From: Belliella baltica DSM 15883
GTDB lineage: Bacteria > Bacteroidota > Bacteroidia > Cytophagales > Cyclobacteriaceae
Assembly: GCF_000265405.1 (NCBI RefSeq)
Contig: NC_018010.1
Location: forward strand, 2,811,501 to 2,875,500
DNA: 64,000 bases
Direction of reading: 5' to 3'
Part shown: in pieces, positions 35,285 to 43,651 of the stretch
How positions within the stretch are numbered: position 1 is the stretch's first letter
Layout: each line of letters opens with the position of its first letter
Translations under genes and position numbers: made by a program
Notes under the pieces: generated by a model
What the model saw: the letters and a program-made list of their open reading frames with translations, nothing else
Database searches by the model: none
What the model was told of the DNA's origin: nothing

Positions 35285-37727
35285 ATATATAGCGCTTTTC
35301 TTTGTTCTTCTTTTGTTAAACTCCCTATCTGCGTTTTCACAACAAGCAATAGGCGATTATTCTAAGCAGGAAATCAAAGATCTAGGTCAAAAAGTAGAGG
35401 ACCAAGTCCAATTCTTGGAGTATTTTTTCAATACAGTTGGTAGCAAAGATACCCCTGCTAGAGATAAAGATGTAATTATAAGAGAAAGTTACAAGAAGAT
35501 ATTTAGAGATAATAAAGTTCAAGTCGAGGACGATTTGTTGCTAGACAGGAAAGTTATAACCAACAAAGATATTACTGCTTATTTAAAAGATATTGAGTTC
35601 TTTTTTAAAGATGCAGCGTTCAAATTTAAAGTAAGAGAGGTGAAGCCATTTTTAAGAGATAATGGAGAACTTTCATTTGTCGTGACTTTGGATAGGACAA
35701 TCACAGCCACAGGATTGAATCTTGAGAAAATCTCAAATACTAAAGAGAGGTTTATCGAAATAAATGTAGATAAGCAGTCCAATGAACTCAAAATAGCGAG
35801 TATCTATACGACCAAATTGAGTAGAGATGAAGAGTTACTTGAGTGGTGGGAGTCACTTTCATATACTTGGACAAGCTATTTCAAATCCAAAATTGGTTTA
35901 GCAGATCAAGATTCGGTCGAATTGAATCATCTTTATAAAATTAGCACGATTGATTCTATAGATTTTTCTGGAAATCAATATGTAATGGATCTTGAGCCTA
36001 TTGAGGCATTACGTGACTTAAAATACATTGATATCAGCAATACTCAAATCAAGGAACTCAACCCGATAAGCAATGTGACCTTTTTGTCTTATCTAAACAT
36101 CTCCAATACACCAACTAAAGATATTCAGTTCATTAAATATTCTGATCGTTTGACTTATTTGGATATTAGCAATACTGAGATCAATGATATTAGCGAATTG
36201 GGTAATTTGAAGCTTTTAGCTACTTTGAAAGCTGTTCAAACTCCGATCATGAGTTTTGGGGTGTTGAATTCTTTTGAATCTTTAAGAATTTTGAATCTTA
36301 AAGGAAACGGGTTTAATAATATTGCAAATATCGAGGAGTTATCTCAGTTGCGTGAATTGGATATCAGTTCAAATTATTTAATCAATTTTGAGTTATTGTC
36401 TAAACTTGAAGGGTTAGAATCTATCAATCTTCAGGAAAGTAATATAGTTGATTTATCTCCTTTGAAGGATTTACCAAATCTGAGAGTCGTTAATATCAAT
36501 CAAACCGAAGTGTCTGACTTGAGCCCATTGGACAAGATTCCATCCTTGCAAAAGATTTATGCCGATCGCTCTCGGATTCAAGAATGGGCTGCGGATGAAT
36601 TTACCAGAAGAAATAAGAATATTCTGCTGATTCATCATGTTGAAAATCTTCAAACTTGGTGGAATGGATTACCTCAAGCTTGGAGAGACGTTTTTGTAAA
36701 AATCAATCCAGTTTTGGATCAAGTTGAACCTTCCATTGAAGTGATTTCTTCATTGATAGGTCTTGATTCTTTAGATTTATCTGGAAGTCGCATTAGCAAT
36801 CTTGGTCCAGTACTAAAATTCAAGAAGATAGTTTCACTGTACTTTGATGATACAGAGGTTGTGGACTTGTCACCTTTGGCAGATATAAAAACACTAGTGA
36901 AAATTACAGGAAGAAATACCAAGGTTAGTAGTTTAAGACCTTTAGCGAATTTGCCTAATTTAGTATCTGCAGATTTTAGAAAAAGTCAAATTACAAGTAT
37001 AGCATCTTTAGATGGGTTGACTAATTTAAAATATCTTAATGTAGATCATTCTAATATTTCTAAAGAAGAGGTAGTCAAAGCAATATATGCCAACCCTGAG
37101 CTTAATATTATCTTCCGTAGTTTAGAATTAGAAAAATGGTGGGATGCTCTTGATGAGACTTGGAAGTCTATTTTTAAGAGTGAGTTTGGAGATTCAGATG
37201 AACCAAGTTTAGAAGATTTGCATGTATGGACTACAAAAACAAAACTAATAATTGAAGGGAAATCGGTTTCTAATTTCCGACATTTATCAGCTTTTATAAA
37301 CTTGAGAGAGTTGTCCATCTCTGATGTGCCTGCCATGGATTTTTCTGATCTATTTAGTTTAGAACTACTTGAATATTTAAAAATAAGTAAAGCGCCAATT
37401 ACAGATTTGCAAGTAATTTCTGAATTGAGAAATATTACAAAATTAGATTTATCCGATACAGGAATTGAAGATTTGAGACCTTTGAGTGTACACACACAAT
37501 TGAAATCTCTGAATATATCAGGGACAAATGTTAAGAATTTGAGAGGTTTAGAATCACTCTATGAGTTAGAAGAACTAGATATTGCAAGTACAAATGTGCG
37601 TTCTTTAAAGCCTGTTCAAGGTTTAACAAACCTTAGCAAATTGAGTTGTTTCAATACAAGGATCAATAGTAGAGGGATAGATTCCTTCAAAAATCTTAAT
37701 CCTGAATGTGAAGTGAGATATTATTAA
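35271..37727 (+). CDS. Exported leucine-rich-repeat protein with three Trp-Trp modules
   Basis: 818 residues. Signal peptide ends SLSAFSQ (about residue 23). Residues 30-185 form an N-terminal module similar to the product two genes upstream (FNTVGSKDTPARDKD, YLKDIEFFFKDAAF, INVDKQSNELKIAS). Then come internalin-like leucine-rich repeats of about 22 residues, for example LKYIDISNTQIKELNPISN. They are broken by three homologous segments beginning Trp-Trp at residues 192, 463 and 623 (WWESLSYTWTSYFKSKIG, WWNGLPQAWRDVFVKINP, WWDALDETWKSIFKSEFG). No C-terminal sorting domain is visible. It probably binds a protein partner in the envelope or at the surface. The start at 35271 is preferred because residues before it lack a signal. 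Last gene of the operon. Confidence 0.8.
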   Translation: MIKNKYIALFFVLLLLNSLSAFSQQAIGDYSKQEIKDLGQKVEDQVQFLEYFFNTVGSKDTPARDKDVIIRESYKKIFRDNKVQVEDDLLLDRKVITNKDITAYLKDIEFFFKDAAFKFKVREVKPFLRDNGELSFVVTLDRTITATGLNLEKISNTKERFIEINVDKQSNELKIASIYTTKLSRDEELLEWWESLSYTWTSYFKSKIGLADQDSVELNHLYKISTIDSIDFSGNQYVMDLEPIEALRDLKYIDISNTQIKELNPISNVTFLSYLNISNTPTKDIQFIKYSDRLTYLDISNTEINDISELGNLKLLATLKAVQTPIMSFGVLNSFESLRILNLKGNGFNNIANIEELSQLRELDISSNYLINFELLSKLEGLESINLQESNIVDLSPLKDLPNLRVVNINQTEVSDLSPLDKIPSLQKIYADRSRIQEWAADEFTRRNKNILLIHHVENLQTWWNGLPQAWRDVFVKINPVLDQVEPSIEVISSLIGLDSLDLSGSRISNLGPVLKFKKIVSLYFDDTEVVDLSPLADIKTLVKITGRNTKVSSLRPLANLPNLVSADFRKSQITSIASLDGLTNLKYLNVDHSNISKEEVVKAIYANPELNIIFRSLELEKWWDALDETWKSIFKSEFGDSDEPSLEDLHVWTTKTKLIIEGKSVSNFRHLSAFINLRELSISDVPAMDFSDLFSLELLEYLKISKAPITDLQVISELRNITKLDLSDTGIEDLRPLSVHTQLKSLNISGTNVKNLRGLESLYELEELDIASTNVRSLKPVQGLTNLSKLSCFNTRINSRGIDSFKNLNPECEVRYY

Positions 37728-37732
37728 TATGA

Positions 37733-37785
37733 TTATCCGCATTGAAACCAGTATGTGATTTTATCACAAATAATTTTGCGGATAA
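37733..37785. repeat. Nested inverted repeat after the LRR gene
   Basis: Outer arms TTATCCGCA (37733-37741) and TGCGGATAA (37777-37785) are perfectly complementary; an inner hairpin TGTGAT/ATCACA (37754-37759 and 37763-37768) lies between. There is no T run, so a plain terminator is unlikely; an RNA 3' stabiliser or a protein site is possible. Confidence 0.5.
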
Positions 37786-37876
37786 CTGTCAACTTACAAC
37801 AGCTAACGGTTCACAAGTCTTCAAATTTAGGATTTTCATTGGCTACTAAAGTAAAAGCGGACGTACATAATTATTT

Positions 37877-37910
37877 AAAAAGGCTTAGAATGAAATTTCT
37901 AAGCCTTTTT
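37877..37910 (-). terminator. Terminator at the end of the kinase-like gene, also facing the LRR operon
   Basis: AAAAAGGCTTAGAA (37877-37890) pairs with TTCTAAGCCTTTTT (37897-37910). It overlaps the stop codon of the minus-strand gene and is symmetrical, so it can stop transcription from both sides. Confidence 0.87.
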
Positions 37911-38931
37911 ACTTTTTAAGCACCTGCTCTAAACTTTCCCTCAAAATTGCTCCCATATTCTTACAAGAAAGAAACTTCTCATTTTTGTAATGCCTTGCCA
38001 AATCATTTTTCAAAGATTCAATATTGGTTTTTGTCGATATGGTATCATGTTCCATACTTCTCAGAATATCTTCAATCTCTTTATGTGATGACTTAAGTCT
38101 ATTTGCAATTAATGCACGTTCTTCTCGCTGATATTGCACCATTGACTCAGAAGTGATGTGATTTAATCCCAATTGAATCAAAGCATTGTTCTGTTTGAAA
38201 TACTGAGGAAGGTAAATTGATTTTTTGCCTTCATAGGATTGCTGATCAAAGTCAATCGCTCGAATTCTATAATGTGTTTCTTCAAAATCTGGAGTCACAT
38301 CGATGACAAAATTGGAAGAATGCATATCTCCGAGAAGTCGTACAAAACACCTTTCATTAAATTTGACAAATTCCTTTGCCAGTCTGATTGGATTCAGCAT
38401 TTGATCATGAATGTGGAGTTTCATAAACATTTCCCCAGGAATCCCAGCAATATGCTCCTCAATCAGTGTATTGTTATGTACTAAGTAAGAGATCCTATTT
38501 GGAGAAAGTAAATGCTCGAGTTCCAAGCCATAAACCCGAGATGCATCAGCATTTTTTACATAGAAATAATCGAAATTATCATTAATTCTGTTGACTATAC
38601 GAACGCGAAAAGGTTGTGTGTTTCCATAAATACACAAATCAATACGATCAACATAAAGGTGTTTCATTACTGAAATATCTCCCTCTGCTTTCAAAAGCGC
38701 ATAGATTTTTTTGACATTGTAATGAATTTCTTCTCTATCAGACTCATTGAAAAAAACAGTCTCCCATAGCGTATCATTTCCCTTATAATCATAAAGAGGT
38801 ACTGAAGAACTGTATCTAAGCAAGTCTTTGTAATGAATCGGAAAATCCACTTCTCTACCATATTTCATCAAGTATTTTTTCAATCCTTGACTGATAGGGT
38901 AGACGATTTTCTTTTTGCTGATCAAAGCCAT
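37909..38931 (-). CDS. Kinase-fold-like protein of unknown substrate
   Basis: 340 residues, no signal peptide. The middle of the protein has a kinase-like arrangement: a candidate Lys in FYVKNAD (K126), a Glu-rich segment LIEEHIAGIPGE that resembles the hinge of aminoglycoside-phosphotransferase-like proteins, GDMHSSNFVID (G201-N207, like the HGD-x-H-x-x-N catalytic loop) and RAIDFDQQS (D227, like the metal-binding Asp). Flanking regions are unlike any family I know. An ATP-dependent phosphotransferase or a pseudokinase is inferred from these motifs alone. The DUF3817 gene ends ten bases upstream, so they are likely one transcript. Confidence 0.6.
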   Translation of the reverse strand: MALISKKKIVYPISQGLKKYLMKYGREVDFPIHYKDLLRYSSSVPLYDYKGNDTLWETVFFNESDREEIHYNVKKIYALLKAEGDISVMKHLYVDRIDLCIYGNTQPFRVRIVNRINDNFDYFYVKNADASRVYGLELEHLLSPNRISYLVHNNTLIEEHIAGIPGEMFMKLHIHDQMLNPIRLAKEFVKFNERCFVRLLGDMHSSNFVIDVTPDFEETHYRIRAIDFDQQSYEGKKSIYLPQYFKQNNALIQLGLNHITSESMVQYQREERALIANRLKSSHKEIEDILRSMEHDTISTKTNIESLKNDLARHYKNEKFLSCKNMGAILRESLEQVLKK

Positions 38932-38941
38932 AGGATAAATT

Positions 38942-39265
38942 TTAAGACTCGATCATTTCTTTTTCTTGAATTTTCAAATTTCGATCAAAAATAAATGGTC
39001 CAAATGGCAGAACAGAAGCAAGTAAACCAAATAAAGTTTTCGAAAAATTCCAGTCTAACTTTTTAGCTGTAGGAAAAATAACATAAATGTAGATTATAAA
39101 TAATAATCCATGTGCCCAGCCTACGTATTTCACAGCAAGAGGCATATCAAAAATGTATTTCAAAGGCATAGCTATAAAAAGTAATAGCAAGAAGGACAGA
39201 CCCTCAACGATACTGATTACTCTAAACCTTTTGAGCCACTTTTTCTTTGTTTCTAAAGATGCCAT
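38942..39265 (-). CDS. DUF3817 family membrane protein
   Basis: 107 residues with three predicted membrane helices (VISIVEGLSFLLLLFIAMPL, VGWAHGLLFIIYIYVIFPTA, LFGLLASVLPFGPFIFD). The words EGLSFLLLL, KYVGWAHGLLF and ASVLPFGPFIFD are hallmarks of DUF3817, an integral membrane family of unknown function that is often annotated as such in Bacteroidota and Actinobacteria. It lies just upstream of the kinase-like gene on the same strand. A gap of about 250 bases follows on the other side, with no gene I can see. Confidence 0.85.
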   Translation of the reverse strand: MASLETKKKWLKRFRVISIVEGLSFLLLLFIAMPLKYIFDMPLAVKYVGWAHGLLFIIYIYVIFPTAKKLDWNFSKTLFGLLASVLPFGPFIFDRNLKIQEKEMIES

Positions 39266-39513
39266 AATTTTTCTTATTTTTTATAATTGACTATCTGCAA
39301 TAATACCGTAGGTGAAAATTTGAAATATGATCAAACAGATAATCGTCAACTACGTCACTTTACGCAAATGTAGATAGCATTTCAAAGATAGGATTTAGAT
39401 TCTTTTAATTGGCTATTGATTTAATAGTTGCCACAGATAAATTTTAAACTCAAGATTCATCAAATAAATTGCTTGAATGGAAATTTAGATTTTGACAGAT
39501 TTTGTTGCTTAAG

Positions 39514-40050
39514 TTATCTACTTACTTCAAATAATACTTGAAGTTTCGCCCAAAGTGATTTTTTCAAATCTATATTCATACTAATTGATCTGAGGTCATC
39601 TGCAAAAAGGTATTCTACACCATCTTCATTTCTGATTTCATAATTCACTTGTTTCAAATGAAAAATAGGGTGATTTAATTTCCCAAAAACAATGATTTTG
39701 TTAGGTGCTAATTCCTCGATTTTTTGAACAGTAACCTCTTCAATAGACTCGGCTGAACTCAAAGCAACATCTTTTAAAGAGCATTTGACAGCTCCTAATA
39801 TATTAAATAAAAATTCTCTAAGGTCAGGTTCAAGATGACTTGCTTCATAGATTACTAAGATTCCCTTTTCGAAATTCCCTTCATAAATCAAATCAAGTTC
39901 TTCACTCAAATCATCCTCAATCTCTTCATTCAATTTTAAATGGTTATTTTGAGAAGAATGTTTTGAAACAAGATTTGACATTTCTGATTGGATGATATAG
40001 ATCTCTGATTCTATAAACATGCCTAAGTCATGAAGATTTACACTTTCCAT
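39514..40050 (-). CDS. Putative HolD-like / UDG-fold protein
   Basis: 178 residues, cytoplasmic, acidic. The C-terminal two thirds read like the Bacteroidota proteins sometimes called DNA polymerase III psi subunit: FEKGILVIYEASHLEPDLRE, LGAVKCSLKDVALSSAESI, NKIIVFGKLNHPIFH, VEYLFADDLRSISMNIDLKK and SLWAKLQVLFEVSR. These segments suggest a degenerate uracil-DNA-glycosylase-like alpha/beta fold. No polymerase subunit is adjacent and the catalytic residues of glycosylases are absent. The call is from pattern memory, so function is uncertain; a role in replication-clamp loading is an inference that needs an alignment. Confidence 0.4.
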   Translation of the reverse strand: MESVNLHDLGMFIESEIYIIQSEMSNLVSKHSSQNNHLKLNEEIEDDLSEELDLIYEGNFEKGILVIYEASHLEPDLREFLFNILGAVKCSLKDVALSSAESIEEVTVQKIEELAPNKIIVFGKLNHPIFHLKQVNYEIRNEDGVEYLFADDLRSISMNIDLKKSLWAKLQVLFEVSR

Positions 40051-40107
40051 TAGGCTAAATTGCCTAAAAAATCATCAGCAAGCAACTTTTGAATTGAATG
40101 AAAATAA

Positions 40108-40138
40108 AAAAAGCCTTGAACCGAATTCAAGACTTTTT
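40108..40138 (-). terminator. Terminator after the acyl-CoA thioesterase gene
   Basis: AAAAAGCCTTGAA (40108-40120) pairs with TTCAAGACTTTTT (40126-40138) with one mismatch. Read on the minus strand it ends in seven T residues. Confidence 0.8.
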
Positions 40139-40169
40139 GAAAGTTTTATAAATTATGAAAGCAAGAATA

Positions 40170-40700
40170 TTACTTATCTTTTTCATCCAAATTGAAAATT
40201 GACTTCAATTCAACTGCATCTTTTGGATCCATTCTTTTGGCAAGCACCAATCTCAATTGTCTCCTTCTCAATGCTCCTTCATACAATTCAATTTCATCTT
40301 CTGAAACTGGCTCTACTTCTGGAACTTCTATTGGTCTTCCTCCTTGATCTACTGCTACAAAGGTGAAAAAAGCTCTGTGCGTTGTGATTTTTTTATTTGC
40401 AGGAATATCTTCAGCAAAAACTTCAATAAAAACTTCCATGGAAGAGTTGAAGGCTCGGGTTACTTGTGCTTTTAAGGTAACCACATTTCCTAATGCAATA
40501 GGATGCTTGAAAGAAATACTATCTGCTGATGCTGTCACCACGATTCTGTTGGAGTGTCTTTGTGCTGAGATCGCTGCCACCACATCCATCCAGTGCATCA
40601 GTTTCCCTCCCATGAGGTTGTTCAAGGTATTGGTGTCATTTGGTAAGACCATTTCGGTCATGATTACCTCAGATTGTTTTGCTAATTTCTTTCTGGTCAT
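40170..40700 (-). CDS. Acyl-CoA thioesterase, hotdog fold
   Basis: 176 residues of the YciA/BACH type. The text SEVIMTEMVLPNDTNTLNNL and MGGKLMHWMDVVAAISAQRH is the typical first strand and central hotdog helix, with the active-site Asp in MHWMD and a conserved Asn in NLMGG. FKHPIALGNVVTLKAQVTR and HRAFFTFVAVDQGGRP complete the fold. It hydrolyses acyl-CoA esters in the cytoplasm; chain-length preference is not readable. The Met at 40700 gives a standard leader and a -7 box stands 18 bases upstream. Confidence 0.9.
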   Translation of the reverse strand: MTRKKLAKQSEVIMTEMVLPNDTNTLNNLMGGKLMHWMDVVAAISAQRHSNRIVVTASADSISFKHPIALGNVVTLKAQVTRAFNSSMEVFIEVFAEDIPANKKITTHRAFFTFVAVDQGGRPIEVPEVEPVSEDEIELYEGALRRRQLRLVLAKRMDPKDAVELKSIFNLDEKDK

Positions 40701-40717
40701 AAAAATTATATTTTTTA

Positions 40718-40725
40718 CAAAAATA
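40718..40725 (-). promoter_or_regulatory. -7 box ahead of the acyl-CoA thioesterase gene
   Basis: TATTTTTG on the minus strand matches TAnnTTTG, 17 bases from the start codon. No -33 match is visible, so confidence is limited. Confidence 0.35.
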
Positions 40726-40782
40726 CAGAATATATTTCCTTATATGAAATATTATAACGGTCAATTCAATACAATGTTTTGA

Positions 40783-41445
40783 TTATTGTGATTTCCAGCC
40801 TTCCTCTCCGAGTAAGGGGACAAAGGCAAAATTATCGTGCTCCTCCTGAATGATTTTCTTCTCTGTTTTCTTCGTCAGTTTCATCATTTTCTGAGTTTTA
40901 CGATCTCCAACTGGAATCACCAAAATCCCTCCAACTTTCAGTTGCTTCAGTAGTGAAGTAGGAACTATTGGTGCACCAGCGGTGACAATTATTTTGTCAA
41001 AAGGCGCTTGGGTAGGTATTCCTTGGGAACCGTCACCAAAATAAAAGTGAACTGAAATCCCCAATTTGGAAAGAAACTTCTTTGTCTTATCAAAGAGCTT
41101 TTTTTGATATTCAATGCTATGCACTTCTGCTCCCAAGAGGTAAAGAATGGCCGCCTGATAGCCCGATCCAGTTCCAATTTCCAAGACTTTATCTCTAGGC
41201 TTGACCTCTAATAATTCAGATTGAAAAGCCACTGTGTAGGGTTGAGAGATGGTTTGACCTTCTCCGATGGGAAATGCTTTGTCTTCATAAGCATGTGAGT
41301 CTAATGCTGTATCAAAGAAAAAATGTCTGGGAAGTGTATTGATAGCCTTTAGTACATTGGAGTCTTTGATTCCTTTTTTTTCTAACAATTTCACTAAGGC
41401 ATTTCGCTGACCTTTATGTCTATATGTATCCTCAAGTTTGAGCAT
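40783..41445 (-). CDS. pcm: Protein-L-isoaspartate O-methyltransferase
   Basis: 220 residues. GEGQTISQPYTVAFQSELL and KVLEIGTGSGYQAAIL are the two family signatures (substrate loop and SAM-binding glycine loop), followed by VHSIEYQKKLFDK, HFYFGDGSQGIP and FDKIIVTAGAPIVPTSLL. It methylates isoaspartyl residues in aged proteins, allowing repair back to Asp. It sits upstream of the acyl-CoA thioesterase on the same strand, separated by 82 bases, and diverges from riboflavin synthase. Confidence 0.95.
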   Translation of the reverse strand: MLKLEDTYRHKGQRNALVKLLEKKGIKDSNVLKAINTLPRHFFFDTALDSHAYEDKAFPIGEGQTISQPYTVAFQSELLEVKPRDKVLEIGTGSGYQAAILYLLGAEVHSIEYQKKLFDKTKKFLSKLGISVHFYFGDGSQGIPTQAPFDKIIVTAGAPIVPTSLLKQLKVGGILVIPVGDRKTQKMMKLTKKTEKKIIQEEHDNFAFVPLLGEEGWKSQ

Positions 41446-41575
41446 GGATATAAATGAAGAATTTTAAGAAACTTTGTATGTGACTGCTAAGTTAAGATTT
41501 ATAATGTCTTAATTTGAACCAAAATCGAAGAGAACTTACTTTCGATTGAATATTAGAAGTTTAATTTTAGAAACC

Positions 41576-42169
41576 ATGTTTACCGGAATTATAGAAACTT
41601 TAGGGACCATCAGCAAAATCGAAAAAGAAGGCACAAACTTCCATTTTGATATTGAATCACCCATCACTTCTGAGTTAAAAATTGACCAATCTGTGGCACA
41701 TAATGGTGTTTGCCTTACAGTTGTAGCGATCAATGGAGCAATTTATCGTGTAACAGCCATAGATGAAACACTTAGGAAAACGAGTTTGAAAAATTGGAAA
41801 GTAGGGAAAAAGGTCAATATAGAAAGATGTATGCCTGCAAATGGGAGATTTGATGGACATATCGTTCAAGGACATGTGGATCAAGTTGGTAGGGTAGAGG
41901 CGATCTCGGAACAAGATGGATCTTGGATTTTTGATTTTTCTTTTGATTCCAATTCAGGAAATGTCACGGTAGAAAAAGGTTCAATTACCGTAAATGGAAC
42001 AAGTTTGACCTGTTTCAACTCAAAAAATGGAAGATTCTCGGTAGCCATTATTCCTTATACTTATGAGTTCACCAACTTCCACCAACTCAAAGTTGGAGAT
42101 GAAGTGAATTTAGAATTTGATGTCATTGGAAAATATATACAGAGGATTATTAGAGGGTATTCTGAGTAA
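41576..42169 (+). CDS. ribE: Riboflavin synthase, alpha chain
   Basis: 197 residues. It starts MFTGIIETLGTIS, the invariant N-terminus of the family, and shows two lumazine-binding barrels: SVAHNGVCLTVVAI with KVNIERCMPANGRFDGHIVQ for the first, and GSITVNGTSLTCF with FSVAIIPYTYEFTNF and VNLEFDVIGKYIQR for the second. The dismutation of two 6,7-dimethyl-8-ribityllumazine molecules yields riboflavin in the cytoplasm. The longer frame from 41546 adds ten residues before MFTGIIE and is rejected. The 3' end overlaps the PAP2 gene by 20 bases. Confidence 0.95.
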   Translation: MFTGIIETLGTISKIEKEGTNFHFDIESPITSELKIDQSVAHNGVCLTVVAINGAIYRVTAIDETLRKTSLKNWKVGKKVNIERCMPANGRFDGHIVQGHVDQVGRVEAISEQDGSWIFDFSFDSNSGNVTVEKGSITVNGTSLTCFNSKNGRFSVAIIPYTYEFTNFHQLKVGDEVNLEFDVIGKYIQRIIRGYSE

Positions 42170-42722
42170 TCTTTTTGTTTAAAAATACGCTGATCTCAAA
42201 AGCTAAAAAGCCGGAAAGAATTCCTATGAATCCTCCAACAATCACATCAGCCGGATAATGAACGCCAAGGTAAATTCTTGTGTATGAGAATAAAATTGCC
42301 CATAAGAATAGCCATCTGACAGCTTTAAAGCGATCTGAAAGGGTCAAGGTAATGATTGTTGCAATACCAAAACTATTGGAAGCGTGGGAAGAGGCGAATC
42401 CGTATAAACCGCCACATTTTCCATAATTGTGGACGATTCCTTCCCACATAGGATCGTGGCAAGGTCGAAGTCTTTGGAAGAATGGTTTCATAAATCCAGA
42501 AGTAAATTGATCAGCAAATAGAATGGTCAGTCCAATGCTGATAAACACCCACCAACAATTTTTCCCGAACTTCTTTACGACTAAAATAGAAAGGAAAATA
42601 TATAAAGGTATCCAAGGCCAAGTTTGGGTGAGTTGGAAAATGATCGGATCCAAAAAATCTGAATGATAGCTATTCAAAAACTGGAAAAGCTGTTCATCTA
42701 CTGATTTGAAATAATCTATCAT
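42150..42722 (-). CDS. PAP2 family phosphatase
   Basis: 190 residues with about five membrane helices. The three phosphatase motifs are visible: KPFFQRLRPCHDP (K-x6-RP), FASSHASNSFG (the PSGH-type block, here with Ser-Ser-His) and YTRIYLGVHYPADV (S/T-R-x5-H-x3-D). Expected substrates are lipid phosphates such as undecaprenyl pyrophosphate or phosphatidic acid, acted on at the periplasmic face. It overlaps the riboflavin synthase end by 20 bases in convergent orientation, and lies 12 bases downstream of hemF. Confidence 0.9.
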   Translation of the reverse strand: MIDYFKSVDEQLFQFLNSYHSDFLDPIIFQLTQTWPWIPLYIFLSILVVKKFGKNCWWVFISIGLTILFADQFTSGFMKPFFQRLRPCHDPMWEGIVHNYGKCGGLYGFASSHASNSFGIATIITLTLSDRFKAVRWLFLWAILFSYTRIYLGVHYPADVIVGGFIGILSGFLAFEISVFLNKKITQNTL

Positions 42723-42734
42723 TCCTTCAATTAA

Positions 42735-43628
42735 TTAAACCCAGTTTATCCCTTTTTTCAGCAAAGAGAGTGTTTTTTCTTCTTCTGAACCTTCTTTAAC
42801 CTGGTGCATATATTCCCAGTTTGCCTGAGGTGGCATACTCATCAGGATACTTTCTGTTCTTCCATTGGTGTCAAGCCCAAACTTAGTTCCCGCATCCCAA
42901 ACCAAATTGAATTCCACATAACGACCTCTTCTCAGAGCTTGCCAGCTTTTTTCATTTTCACCATAAGGGAGTTTATGATTTTTATTCATAAAATGGGTGT
43001 ACACCTTTGGGAAAAGGTATCCGATGGATTTCGCAAATTCGAAAATCTGATTTTGCTCTTTTTCATTATCAGAACTGAGTCTATCAAAGAAAATACCCCC
43101 TACACCACGTGTTTCATTTCGGTGTTTGATATAGAAGTAGTCATCTGCCCAATTCTTGAATTTCGGATAATATTCCGGATTGAATTGATCGCAGGTTTCT
43201 TTGACAGCTTGATGAAAGAATTGAGCATCGTTCTCATCAACATAATGAGGGGTCAGATCAATACCACCACCAAACCAATTGATGCCATTGCTCATCTCGA
43301 AATACCGGATATTCATGTGGATGATTGGGACCATCGGACTTTCAGGGTGAATCACGATGGAAACTCCTGTAGCGAAAAAGTCTGCTTTTTCAAGATTTAG
43401 CTTCTTTAAGATTTTTTCTGGTGTAGGTCCTTCAACTGCAGAAAATGCCACTCCACCTTTTTCGATGATATTACCATTTCCGATTATTCTTGTTCTCCCA
43501 CCACCACCTTCAGCACGGTTCCATTTGTCCTCTTTGAATTTTGCTTTCCCATCTGCCAATTCCAATTCTTTGCAGATATGGTCTTGAATGGCCATGAAAT
43601 CTTGGGAAACCTGCTTTTTGTCCAACAT
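42735..43628 (-). CDS. hemF: Oxygen-dependent coproporphyrinogen III oxidase
   Basis: 297 residues. HemF signatures are plain: GGGRTRIIGNGNIIEKGGVA, HMNIRYFEMSNGINWFGGG, DLTPHYVDENDAQFFHQ, EYYPKFKNWADDYFYIKHRN, ETRGVGGIFFDRL and LRRGRYVEFNLVWDAGTKFG, with GRTESILMSMPPQANWEY near the end. It converts coproporphyrinogen III to protoporphyrinogen IX with O2 in haem synthesis, so aerobic growth is indicated. The start at 43628 gives the usual MLDKKQVSQ leader. The TrpF-like gene is upstream on the same strand with a 23-base gap, so they may be one transcript. Confidence 0.95.
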   Translation of the reverse strand: MLDKKQVSQDFMAIQDHICKELELADGKAKFKEDKWNRAEGGGGRTRIIGNGNIIEKGGVAFSAVEGPTPEKILKKLNLEKADFFATGVSIVIHPESPMVPIIHMNIRYFEMSNGINWFGGGIDLTPHYVDENDAQFFHQAVKETCDQFNPEYYPKFKNWADDYFYIKHRNETRGVGGIFFDRLSSDNEKEQNQIFEFAKSIGYLFPKVYTHFMNKNHKLPYGENEKSWQALRRGRYVEFNLVWDAGTKFGLDTNGRTESILMSMPPQANWEYMHQVKEGSEEEKTLSLLKKGINWV

Positions 43629-43651
43629 AAAAATGTCTGTATATTTTTAAA

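Noticed and set aside
37046..37495. 149-residue open frame opposite the LRR gene
   Set aside because: Antisense to repeats; no motif or signal.
37754..37768. TGTGAT-TTT-ATCACA as a Crp-type binding site
   Set aside because: The spacer (five bases between TGTGA and TCACA) is one short of the E. coli Crp site, and it lies downstream of a gene inside a larger repeat, so an RNA hairpin is more likely.
39266..39513. Imperfect inverted repeat near TTGACTATCTG and CAGATAATCGTCAA in the gap before the HolD-like gene
   Set aside because: The match needs a three-base bulge and lacks any supporting position relative to a promoter.
40363..40782. 139-residue open frame on the plus strand opposite the thioesterase gene
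   Set aside because: It lies wholly antisense to a clear hotdog thioesterase and has no family match.
42804..43400. 198-residue open frame opposite hemF
   Set aside because: Antisense to a well-supported gene; a shadow frame.
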